A DNA stretch of 9,715 bases from DUAG01 sp046756865 (GCA_046756865.1 JBHHXE010000085.1:1-9715); one strand, 5' to 3'; counted from the stretch's first letter, positions 1-6,213 are shown. The notes: generated by a model not told the origin, from the letters alone. Numbers and translations: made by a program.

Positions 1-78
1 TAATGTGCCACTATACCAAAAAACAACACCTATCGTGAAACTAATAATAATGACCGTCAGCCGGGAACTTCCTGCCAT
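1..78 (-). CDS. Partial CDS, N-terminus of a membrane or exported protein
   Basis: An open frame runs leftward off the window edge from an ATG at 78-76, so only the first 26 residues are visible. They read as a short polar start (MAGSSR) followed by a strongly hydrophobic stretch with several Ile, Val and Phe residues and then WYSG. This resembles an uncleaved signal anchor or signal peptide. The frame stays open upstream of the ATG to a TAA near 148 but offers no other good start there. The Shine-Dalgarno match is weak (AAG just before the ATG). The product cannot be identified. It reads in the same direction as the nap-like operon but is separated from it by a rightward small gene, so it is probably a separate unit. 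The call rests on the open frame plus its membrane-like composition. Confidence 0.4.
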   Translation of the reverse strand, partial: MAGSSRLTVIIISFTIGVVFWYSGTL

Positions 79-116
79 AATCTTGAAATGTTCAGCGAAA
101 TGACAAGTTATTCGGA

Positions 117-145
117 TTGATCCCCGGGGAGTAGCCTGATAAATT
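117..145 (+). promoter_or_regulatory. Weak candidate promoter of the small zinc-ribbon gene
   Basis: TTGATC at 117-122 and TAAATT at 140-145 are 17 bp apart, which resembles a degraded sigma70 promoter. It points right toward the small gene starting at 183. The match to consensus is modest and could be chance in this AT-richer stretch. Confidence 0.3.
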
Positions 146-182
146 TAAGAGTAGATACGGCAAACCCACTGGGGGAGAGGTG

Positions 183-374
183 ATGCGGTGTTCAGGCTGT
201 GGTAAAAAGATGAAATTGGTGGCGCAGCCGGAAGGCTTTCTTGAATTTTCCATACCGTTTACAAAAATCGCATACCGCTACCTTAAGTTCTGGAATAAAA
301 CAAATTACTGGTGCCCCCCCTGTGACTTCGATCAGATCGACAAAATGCTTGAACCAAAGTGTCCAAGAGGTTAA
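183..374 (+). CDS. Small zinc-ribbon-like protein, 63 aa
   Basis: This is a short hypothetical protein with two CxxC pairs. CSGC lies a few residues after the start and CPPC lies about 40 residues later, the arrangement expected of a four-cysteine zinc ribbon. The middle is aromatic and basic (several Tyr, Phe, Trp and Lys). The ATG at 183 is preferred because a purine-rich Shine-Dalgarno stretch, GGGGGAGAGG, lies at 171-180. A GTG at 180 in the same frame overlaps that site. The gene is isolated: it converges on the 74-aa membrane-protein gene and diverges from the left-edge gene. No family is recognised. It could be a small nucleic-acid-binding or adaptor protein, but the sequence does not show which. 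Confidence 0.5.
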   Translation: MRCSGCGKKMKLVAQPEGFLEFSIPFTKIAYRYLKFWNKTNYWCPPCDFDQIDKMLEPKCPRG

Positions 375-402
375 GTCAGGCTCCCCTCCCCTGGAACTTC
401 AT

Positions 403-627
403 CTACAAGACGCCGCGTTGCTGCAATTCTTCAATCACCTCTAATATATAGATCAGCGCCGCCAAAGCAAAGCAGGGTTGGGCCACAAAGACAAAGAGGG
501 CCATCGGGAGCGGGTCCGGGACAATAATAAACCATTCACACAAAATATAGGCGAAAAGAACAAGTATTCGCTTGCTTATTTTCATCCGGGAAACAATCGC
601 CAGTATGTCCCTGCTGAGTCCTCTCAT
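403..627 (-). CDS. Small two-helix membrane protein, last gene of the nap-like operon
   Basis: This is a 74-aa hypothetical membrane protein. A basic N-terminal segment (to about residue 20) is followed by two hydrophobic segments at about residues 20-37 and 42-62, joined by a short PDPLP turn. The tail is charged (EVIEELQQR). Glu31 falls inside the first hydrophobic stretch. The start ATG overlaps the stop of the tetrahaem cytochrome gene as ATGA (627-624), a classic sign of translational coupling, and AGGAG lies at 639-643 inside that gene. The tight coupling argues that it is real and works with the cytochrome and NapA, perhaps as an assembly factor or small subunit of the membrane module. 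No named family is recognised, so that role is inference. Confidence 0.6.
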   Translation of the reverse strand: MRGLSRDILAIVSRMKISKRILVLFAYILCEWFIIVPDPLPMALFVFVAQPCFALAALIYILEVIEELQQRGVL

Positions 628-1277
628 GGCCTGTGCTTCTCCTGAACGGCCGAGCCTTTCATCAGCTCCTTATAACGCGCTGTCCCGGGCGTTCGCTCCA
701 GGGGTGTCGGGTGGGGAAATCCGTGACAATGCGTACAGTTTGTCCGGTTCGCCTCCAGGCGGTTGCGGAGCGTCTGGTGGCTCTTGATCGCCTCGAAGTT
801 CGGCGTTCCGCTATGGCAATAAAGACAGTTCTGATTGTTGAACCGCCCGACAAATCGGACCGGTTCTTTATACGTTCGAAGCGTGTACTTGACCAGATGA
901 CGAAAACCATCCATCTTCGCCTTGATCGTTCCGTTCAGGCCATAATCCTTGTGGCAAGTAAAACACTGCTTGTTTGAAATCCAGCCGTTTTTGTAGTGCC
1001 GCGCGGCAAGCGTGGTGCTTTGCGGATCCATCATGTCGTTTGCAATCGGGGTCATTACATGACAGCGCGTACAACTGCTGACCTTTTGCGAGCCCTCAAA
1101 AACATGGTAGTTTCCGAGTCCGACAACGGCTAGCGGAACAACCAGAAAGGCCCAGGGGGCGAGGCGTTTGTAAATCGGAGAATACAAGGCGGTGCGGGAG
1201 ACCCCGATGACAAGAAGAATACCGACAAAGATGACAACGACTCCGATTATTTTTATCGCCGTTATAAAATCCATCAT
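624..1277 (-). CDS. NapC/NirT/NrfH-like membrane tetrahaem cytochrome c
   Basis: This 217-aa protein is the probable quinol-oxidising electron donor to the NapA encoded just upstream. It has four c-type haem motifs: CTRCH at residues 69-73, CFTCH at 105-109, CLYCH at 151-155 and CTHCH at 181-185. The first reads CxxCHxM (Met75), the signature of haem 1 in the NrfH/NapC family, where that Met is a distinctive feature. The haem domain should face the periplasm. Unlike typical NapC or NrfH, which have one anchor helix, two hydrophobic segments precede it, at about residues 5-26 and 41-57. The gene starts 3 bp after the napA stop and its own stop overlaps the next gene. The ATG at 1277 is followed directly by a second ATG, and an AGGG ribosome site lies just upstream. 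The family call is firm. The physiological partner is inferred from the operon, and no napC or napM symbol is assigned because the two-helix anchor is unlike either. Confidence 0.88.
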   Translation of the reverse strand: MMDFITAIKIIGVVVIFVGILLVIGVSRTALYSPIYKRLAPWAFLVVPLAVVGLGNYHVFEGSQKVSSCTRCHVMTPIANDMMDPQSTTLAARHYKNGWISNKQCFTCHKDYGLNGTIKAKMDGFRHLVKYTLRTYKEPVRFVGRFNNQNCLYCHSGTPNFEAIKSHQTLRNRLEANRTNCTHCHGFPHPTPLERTPGTARYKELMKGSAVQEKHRP

Positions 1278-1280
1278 TTC

Positions 1281-3524
1281 TCAAACCCTTTCGATCCTGA
1301 CGGCAGTCACCTTAAATTCAGGCTGCTTGGAAGTTACATCATAATGTGGCGCAACAACATCATTAATCAGGCATTCTGCGTCAAAAAAAGGGGCAAAAAG
1401 TACTCCGGCTTTTGGGGAGTCGGTCACCACGGCGTCCAGCACCAGCGCTCCAAAAGCCGAGACAATCCTGACCTGATCACCACTTGTAATATTATGCCTG
1501 TGTGCATCTTGGAGGTTAATCTCCACTCTTCCCCGCCCGCTCGCCTGCGAGAGTTCCTTGACTTTATCCGTAATCGTGCCGGTGTGCCATTGCTCCAGGA
1601 CGCGTCCTGTTGTGAGGAGGAGCGGAAATGCTACCGTCCTGCCCTGCGGTACAGGACGGTAGGGTCTTAAATAGATCACCGCCTTCTTATCGGGCTTTCC
1701 GTAAAATTCGATCTTTTTTCCAGGCGTCACCAGAGGATCGTCTCCGCCGACGAAGCGGCGCATCGTCCCGGGATGCGTGCTTGCCGGGCAGGGCCATTGC
1801 AGACCACGCTCCTTTCTCAATCGGTCATAACTCATGCCGCTGAAGTCGTACTTGCTTTTTGCACTGAATTCGCTCCACTCCGTCCAGACCGTCTCCGGCG
1901 TGTGGGCCGTGATCACCCAGTCTTTTTTCAAGCGTTTGGCAAGATCGACGAGTATCTCCAGGTCTGAACGTGCTTCTCCTGGAGGAGCAACCAGTTTTTC
2001 CAGGAGCTGGTAACGCCGCTCTGTCTGCCCGTAAACCCCCTCTTTCTCCACCCAGAGGGCTGAGGGAAGAACAACATCGGCAATCTCAAGTGTTCTGGCA
2101 TCTTCAAATGGCTCGGCGACGACGATAAAGCTTTTTTTGACCTTTTCTTTGAAGGCCGTTAAATCGGGCAGGGTCTGCATTGGATTGCTCCCCATAATAA
2201 GCACACAACGGACGCGTCCATCCCCCATCGCCTTGAACAACTCCATCGCATGGTATCCCGGTTCGGGTGAGAGGGTATCTTTGGAAAGCCCCCACAGTTT
2301 TTCCACTTCCTTCCGGTGCAAAGGATTCTTGATGAGACGCCCCGCCGGGAGGAGATGCGCCAAGCTTCCCGTATCCCGTACACCGCCGCAGGCGTTTCCC
2401 TGCCCGGTAAGCGAGAGAGGCGTGGCACCGGGCCGACAAATCTGGCCAGTGAGCAGGTGCAGGCCATTCAGCGTGTTGTTCAGGTAGACCCCCTGGGTCC
2501 GCTGGTTGATTCCCATCGTCCAGAGGGACATCGTGGCCTTGGATCTGGCAAAAATATAGGCGACTTCGCGGATCTGCGAAGGGGCGATGCCCATCTCCGG
2601 GGCAACTTTTTCGGGAGAGTAGTCCTGGAGAAAGGCGCGATATCCCGCCATGTCGGTCACGCCCCCGTCACCTGCAAATCTACAGTGTTCTTCGATGAAT
2701 GCCTGGTTGATGAGTTGATCTTCCACCATTACATAGGCCATCGCATTCAGAAGAAGCAGATCGGTGCCGGGGAGCGGTTGGATAAAGTGATCAGCATAGG
2801 AGGCAGTTTTTGTCCGGCGGGGATCGACGACAATCAGCTTGACCCGTCGATCCTGCCGCCGCCGAAGGAGGATGCGCTCAAAAAGGACGGGGTGGCATTC
2901 ATAGGAGTTGGCACCGATGAGAAAAAAGCAGGTGGCGTGATCAATATCTTCGTAGCAGCCCATCGGCTCATCCTTGCCGAAGGTCTGGACATAGCCGAAG
3001 GCGGCGCTAGCCATACAAAGGCGGGGGTTTCCATCTACATTGTTGCTTTGAAAGCCGGCCTTGAAGAGCTTGTTGGCCGTATAGCTCTCTTCCGTAAAGA
3101 GCTGGCCTGAGCCGTAGAAACCAACCGCCTTTGGACCCTGATCGCGAAGCGTATTTTCAAAACGCCGGGCGATCAAAGCCATCGCCTCGTCCCACGAGGC
3201 TTTTTCAAGTTTTCCATTCTTGCGAATCAGAGGATGGTGGAGGCGACCGGGGAGGTTTAGAATTTCCCCCAGGAGGGAGCCCTTGACACAAAGCATTCCC
3301 CGGTTGTGGGCAAGTTCATCCCCTTTGACCTCAACAACTTTTCCGTCACGAAGCCCGATCATGACGCCACAGCCGACGCCGCAGAATCGACAGACCCCCT
3401 TGCGCCATTTCCGGGCAAGGAGAGCTTTTTTTGACGGGACACATCCAGAGAGAGGGAGCACTCCCCCTAGACCCAGCGTTCCCAAACCCAAAAGTTTGAG
3501 GATGTCCCGGCGTGTCCAATCCAT
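1281..3524 (-). CDS. napA: Periplasmic nitrate reductase-type molybdoprotein, NapA
   Basis: This 747-aa enzyme is a Mo-bis-MGD oxidoreductase of the NapA group and probably reduces nitrate to nitrite in the periplasm. Residues 4-10 (TRRDILK) are a twin-arginine signal followed by a hydrophobic run. A [4Fe-4S] site is formed by Cys45, Cys48, Cys52 and Cys79, with the conserved Lys81 nearby. Cys170 in RLCMASA matches the Mo-ligand Cys of NapA. Further NapA hallmarks are GKDEPMGCY near 183-191, the WTMGINQRTQG stretch near 335-345, LTGQGNACGGVRD near 372-384 and GRVLEQWHTGT near 640-650. The length is close to the single-subunit Desulfovibrio enzyme (about 755) and shorter than E. coli NapA (828). 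The signal also ends in a lipobox-like LSGC (residues 25-28), so the mature protein could be lipidated. The start has AAGGGG (3533-3538) 8 bp upstream. It is the first gene of a leftward operon with the tetrahaem cytochrome. Nitrate as substrate is inferred from family similarity. Confidence 0.93.
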   Translation of the reverse strand: MDWTRRDILKLLGLGTLGLGGVLPLSGCVPSKKALLARKWRKGVCRFCGVGCGVMIGLRDGKVVEVKGDELAHNRGMLCVKGSLLGEILNLPGRLHHPLIRKNGKLEKASWDEAMALIARRFENTLRDQGPKAVGFYGSGQLFTEESYTANKLFKAGFQSNNVDGNPRLCMASAAFGYVQTFGKDEPMGCYEDIDHATCFFLIGANSYECHPVLFERILLRRRQDRRVKLIVVDPRRTKTASYADHFIQPLPGTDLLLLNAMAYVMVEDQLINQAFIEEHCRFAGDGGVTDMAGYRAFLQDYSPEKVAPEMGIAPSQIREVAYIFARSKATMSLWTMGINQRTQGVYLNNTLNGLHLLTGQICRPGATPLSLTGQGNACGGVRDTGSLAHLLPAGRLIKNPLHRKEVEKLWGLSKDTLSPEPGYHAMELFKAMGDGRVRCVLIMGSNPMQTLPDLTAFKEKVKKSFIVVAEPFEDARTLEIADVVLPSALWVEKEGVYGQTERRYQLLEKLVAPPGEARSDLEILVDLAKRLKKDWVITAHTPETVWTEWSEFSAKSKYDFSGMSYDRLRKERGLQWPCPASTHPGTMRRFVGGDDPLVTPGKKIEFYGKPDKKAVIYLRPYRPVPQGRTVAFPLLLTTGRVLEQWHTGTITDKVKELSQASGRGRVEINLQDAHRHNITSGDQVRIVSAFGALVLDAVVTDSPKAGVLFAPFFDAECLINDVVAPHYDVTSKQPEFKVTAVRIERV

Positions 3525-3556
3525 GTTGTTGACCCCTTAAAGGCTCTTACCCATGA

Positions 3557-3584
3557 AGTATACCACCCGGCCTGAGGTGGTCAA
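3557..3584 (-). promoter_or_regulatory. Candidate sigma70 promoter of the napA operon, with inverted repeat in its spacer
   Basis: Read on the minus strand, TTGACC (3584-3579) is followed after 16 bp by TATACT (3562-3557). TGG immediately before the -10 gives an extended TGn element. The predicted start is near 3550, about 25 bp upstream of the napA ATG. The spacer is nearly filled by a perfect inverted repeat, ACCACC (3562-3567) and GGTGGT (3576-3581), which could be a repressor operator. The promoter match is good; the operator is a guess. Confidence 0.55.
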
Positions 3585-3600
3585 GGCAGCAGTATCTCCT

Positions 3601-3622
3601 TGATTCCATCATCTCAGAATCA
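3601..3622. promoter_or_regulatory. Inverted repeat upstream of the napA promoter, possible activator site
   Basis: TGATTC (3601-3606) and GAATCA (3617-3622) form a 6-bp inverted repeat with a 10-bp spacer. It is centred about 60 bp upstream of the predicted napA transcription start, a position used by class I activators. The half-sites are short and do not match the FNR/CRP spacing, so the regulator is unknown. Confidence 0.25.
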
Positions 3623-3630
3623 TGAAGATG

Positions 3631-3659
3631 ACCCCAAGATCAGCAATTGATCTTGGGGT
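3631..3659. repeat. Perfect 12-bp stem-loop
   Basis: ACCCCAAGATCA (3631-3642) pairs perfectly with TGATCTTGGGGT (3648-3659) across the 5-nt loop GCAAT. No T-run follows on either strand, so it is not a normal intrinsic terminator. It abuts the large imperfect hairpin at 3660 and lies between two divergent promoters. Confidence 0.85.
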
Positions 3660-3780
3660 AAACCGTCAAGTTGTCTAAAAGACAAGGCCAGAGGCGACAA
3701 GAGCGACGGAGGCGTACTCACCTGTACGGTGAGGAGACCTTTGGCCGATAACGCAGTCTTTTCAGGCGAATCGGCGGTTT
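3660..3780. repeat. 121-nt long imperfect hairpin, possible dispersed intergenic element or ncRNA
   Basis: The two halves of this stretch pair along most of their length. From outside in, AAACCG (3660-3665) pairs with CGGTTT (3775-3780). An 11-nt partly paired segment with wobbles follows. AAAAGAC (3677-3683) then pairs with GTCTTTT (3756-3762), GGCCAGAGG (3686-3694) with CCTTTGGCC (3738-3746, one wobble), and CTCACC (3717-3722) with GGTGAG (3728-3733) around the apical loop TGTAC. No protein-coding frame accounts for it. Its layout resembles extragenic palindromic repeats found in many copies per genome, but only one copy is present here. A structured RNA is the alternative. The pairing is seen directly; the nature of the element is inference. 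Confidence 0.65.
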
Positions 3781-3804
3781 CTCATTCCGCAATCGCGGAA
3801 TGAG
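3781..3804. repeat. Perfect 10-bp stem-loop
   Basis: CTCATTCCGC (3781-3790) pairs perfectly with GCGGAATGAG (3795-3804) across the loop AATC. It begins at the base directly after the 121-nt hairpin and ends 15 bp before the -35 box of the DUF512 promoter. No T-run follows on either strand, so a terminator role is unlikely. Confidence 0.85.
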
Positions 3805-3819
3805 GGTTGACCGGTTTCG

Positions 3820-3849
3820 TTGACTTTTGAGGAGGCCCTCCCCTATAAT
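3820..3849 (+). promoter_or_regulatory. Strong candidate sigma70 promoter of the DUF512-aroE operon
   Basis: TTGACT (3820-3825) and a consensus TATAAT (3844-3849) are separated by 18 bp. The predicted transcription start is near 3856. That would leave about 12 nt before the ATG at 3868 but about 70 nt before the ATG at 3925, which favours the later start for the DUF512 gene. Confidence 0.65.
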
Positions 3850-3924
3850 TGCGACTGTTGATCTGAAATGTCGTGCGGCTCCCTAAGCACCCATTTGCAA
3901 AAAGGTCCTTCCCCGATAAAAACC

Positions 3925-5307
3925 ATGGCAGAACATCAGCACCTCCAGTTTACAATAAGAGGCGGACTCGCCATCACAAGCGTTGAGGGTGGCAGTATCG
4001 CGGAAGAGACCGGGATTGTCGCTGGGGATCGGCTGGTCAGCCTCAACGGCCAGGATGTGAAAGACATTCTCGATTATCGTTTCCGGTCCGATGAGGAAAA
4101 ACTCTTTCTGGAGTTGGTCAAGCCGAACGGCGAAGTCTGGGAAGTGGATGTCGAAAAAGGCTATAACGAGGACATGGGCCTCGGCTTTGAAGAGATGAAG
4201 ATCCGCCAGTGTCCAAACAAGTGCGCCTTCTGTTTTGTTGATCAAATGCCGGAAGGGCAACGCAGGGGCCTCTATATCCGGGACGAAGATTACCGCTTTT
4301 CTTTTCTTTTCGGTAATTATATTACCCTGACCAACCTCACCCGCAAAGACAAAGCTAGAATCTTCGAGCAAAAGATGAGTCCGCTCTATATCTCAGTGCA
4401 TACGACCGATCTGGAACTGCGCCGGGAACTCTTAAAGAACCGACACGCACGCGACATCCTCACTGAAATTAAAGAGATGACCGATCATGGCATTACCCTT
4501 CATACGCAGATCGTCCTTTGTCCCGGGGTCAATGACGGGGCCGCCCTTTCAAAAAGTATAGAAGACCTTGCCGGATTTTATCCCGATGTGGCCTCCCTGG
4601 CGATTGTCCCGGTCGGACTTACAAGGCATCGCAAAGGGCTTCCCGAGATTGAGGAAGTTACGGTGGATTACGCAAAGCGCTTCCTAGACGATTTTCCCGC
4701 ATGGCAGGAACGCTTTCAAAAAGAACTCAGCACACCCTTTGTCTTCGCGGCGGATGAATGGTTTGTAAAGGCCGATGTTCCTTTTCCGCCTCTGGAGCGT
4801 TATCTGGATCTGGCTCAGATTGAAAACGGCGTCGGAATGGTCCCGCTTTTCATGAAAGAATTTCAGTCACTTTCTTCCGATCTTTTGGATAAATTCTCCG
4901 CAAAGACTTTCCCCGGACCATCGCGGATCTCCATCGCAACGGGCATCTCTTTTTCTTCTTACCTCGAAGATTGCGTTAACAGCCTTGACCTCGAGGGCCT
5001 GAACCTGGAAGTCGTCCCCGTTACAAACCATTTTTTCGGAGATTCTGTGACGGTGACGGGTCTGCTCACCGGGGGCGATATCACTAAGGCGATAAAAAAA
5101 CGCAGAATAAACACCCTTATGAGATCGGATGACGAAATCCTTCTCATCCCTTCTGTTACCCTGAATGACGAAGGGAAGGTTTTTCTGGACGGAACAACTC
5201 CCCAGGACATTGCCCGGGAAATCGAAACACCGGTTCATGTCGTCCCTTCGGATGCAGGAGGGCTCATTAAATTTCTCCATACGATTCCTGAACTGCTTTG
5301 CCAATAG
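3925..5307 (+). CDS. PDZ, radical SAM and DUF512 domain protein of unknown function
   Basis: This protein is 460 aa from the ATG at 3925, or 479 aa if an in-frame ATG at 3868 is used. Neither start has a clear Shine-Dalgarno. The later one is chosen because homologues begin close to the PDZ-like domain and the predicted transcript begins near 3856. Numbering from 3925, residues about 8-75 form the PDZ-like domain (the segment GGSIAEETGIVAGDRLVSLNG is typical). Cys96, Cys100 and Cys103 form a CPNKCAFC cluster (CX3CX2C) that should bind a SAM-cleaving [4Fe-4S] centre. The C-terminal DUF512 part shows VPVGLTRHR, AADEW (275-279), QIENGVGM (298-305) and an NHFFG motif followed by VTVTGLLTGGD (about 368-385). 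Such proteins occur in cyanobacteria, clostridia and other bacteria, and their reaction is unknown to me. It is probably cytoplasmic. It lies 21 bp upstream of aroE and is probably co-transcribed with it. Confidence 0.9.
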   Translation: MAEHQHLQFTIRGGLAITSVEGGSIAEETGIVAGDRLVSLNGQDVKDILDYRFRSDEEKLFLELVKPNGEVWEVDVEKGYNEDMGLGFEEMKIRQCPNKCAFCFVDQMPEGQRRGLYIRDEDYRFSFLFGNYITLTNLTRKDKARIFEQKMSPLYISVHTTDLELRRELLKNRHARDILTEIKEMTDHGITLHTQIVLCPGVNDGAALSKSIEDLAGFYPDVASLAIVPVGLTRHRKGLPEIEEVTVDYAKRFLDDFPAWQERFQKELSTPFVFAADEWFVKADVPFPPLERYLDLAQIENGVGMVPLFMKEFQSLSSDLLDKFSAKTFPGPSRISIATGISFSSYLEDCVNSLDLEGLNLEVVPVTNHFFGDSVTVTGLLTGGDITKAIKKRRINTLMRSDDEILLIPSVTLNDEGKVFLDGTTPQDIAREIETPVHVVPSDAGGLIKFLHTIPELLCQ

Positions 5308-5328
5308 ACTCTATGCCGGTAGGAGCCA

Positions 5329-6213
5329 ATGACACATTCAGAAAATAAAACTAAGGAGAAGACTCAAATTTTCGGGATATTTGGACATCCAATCACACAC
5401 ACCTTATCTCCCCCGATGCAGAATGCCGCCTTTGAGGCCTGCAATCTTAACTCGGTGTACATTCCTATGGAGATATACCCCGCTTTTTTAAAGGATGCGG
5501 TCGCATCGGTACTCCCACTCGGAATTAAAGGGCTCAATGTGACCATCCCACACAAAGAGACCATCATCCCTTTTCTCGATTCGATTGATGAGGAATCCAA
5601 GAAGATCGGCGCCGTCAACACCATTGAGGTTTCCTCGGGACGGCTGATTGGTCACAACACGGATGGAAGGGGATACGTCGCATCACTAAGCGCACTGAAT
5701 ATTGGTCTCGCGGATAAAAGGGTCATCATGATTGGCGCGGGCGGGGCGGCAAAAGGGATTGCGGTTACAATCCTGTCTTCGGGCGTCACGGAGTTGATTA
5801 TCATGGTGAGACACCGCGATCGTGGGCAAACCCTCGCCAAACAACTCACCACCCTCTTTCCTGATATAAAGATTTCTGTCGTTGGAATGGATGCCAAACG
5901 ACGCAGATTTCAAAAAAAGAACCGTGCAACCCTACTCATCAACTGCACGCCGCTCGGCATGAAACAGGACGACCCCTCCCCCTTCCCCTTCTCCTGGATA
6001 GAAGCGGATTGGACTGTTTCCGACCTGGTCTATCGTCCTGCCGAAACACCTCTGCTTTCTGCCGCAAAAGAAGTCGGCGCGCTGACCGTGTCCGGGATTG
6101 GGATGCTGCTCCACCAGGGGGCCTTGGCATTTGAAATATGGACCCGGAAAAAGCCCCCTCTCAGCGTCATGAAGGACGCTCTGGAAAATGCGCTTTCTTC
6201 TCTCGATACCTAA
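5329..6213 (+). CDS. aroE: Shikimate dehydrogenase (NADP-dependent), AroE
   Basis: This 294-aa cytoplasmic enzyme reduces 3-dehydroshikimate to shikimate in the chorismate and aromatic amino acid pathway. The substrate-binding half shows HTLSP (24-28; Thr25 stands where Ser is usual, Ser27 is kept), NVTIPHK with catalytic Lys76, GAVNT (94-98) and HNTDG with Asp112. The nucleotide-binding half shows the glycine-rich GAGGAA (137-142) and NCTPLGM (205-211). The C-terminus carries GIGMLLHQGALAFEIW (256-271), including the conserved Gln. The length is slightly above the usual 270-290 because of about 13 extra polar residues at the start. AGGAG (5321-5325) lies only 3 nt before the ATG, which is short but usable. 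It follows the DUF512 gene by 21 bp. All main catalytic residues are present. Confidence 0.96.
   Translation: MTHSENKTKEKTQIFGIFGHPITHTLSPPMQNAAFEACNLNSVYIPMEIYPAFLKDAVASVLPLGIKGLNVTIPHKETIIPFLDSIDEESKKIGAVNTIEVSSGRLIGHNTDGRGYVASLSALNIGLADKRVIMIGAGGAAKGIAVTILSSGVTELIIMVRHRDRGQTLAKQLTTLFPDIKISVVGMDAKRRRFQKKNRATLLINCTPLGMKQDDPSPFPFSWIEADWTVSDLVYRPAETPLLSAAKEVGALTVSGIGMLLHQGALAFEIWTRKKPPLSVMKDALENALSSLDT

Noticed and set aside
241..444. 67-codon plus-strand frame overlapping the zinc-ribbon gene
   Set aside because: It is out of frame with the gene that has the good ribosome site and cysteine pairs, and it overlaps the end of the membrane-protein gene.
2316..3110. 264-codon open frame on the plus strand opposite napA
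   Set aside because: It lies fully antisense to a well-supported NapA with intact motifs, has no recognisable domain, and is best explained as a by-product of the napA codon pattern.
3600..3612. FNR-like box (TTGAT...ATCAT)
   Set aside because: The spacer is 3 bp instead of 4 and the second half-site is imperfect; the longer TGATTC/GAATCA repeat is a better description.
3631..3804. Hairpins read as intrinsic terminators
   Set aside because: No run of T follows any stem on either strand, and both flanking genes point away from the region, so nothing needs terminating there.
3883..4371. 162-codon open frame on the minus strand opposite the DUF512 gene
   Set aside because: It is antisense to the PDZ and radical-SAM coding region and has no family resemblance of its own.
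4867..5304. 145-codon open frame on the minus strand opposite the DUF512 C-terminus
   Set aside because: It is antisense to conserved DUF512 motifs and shows no domain.
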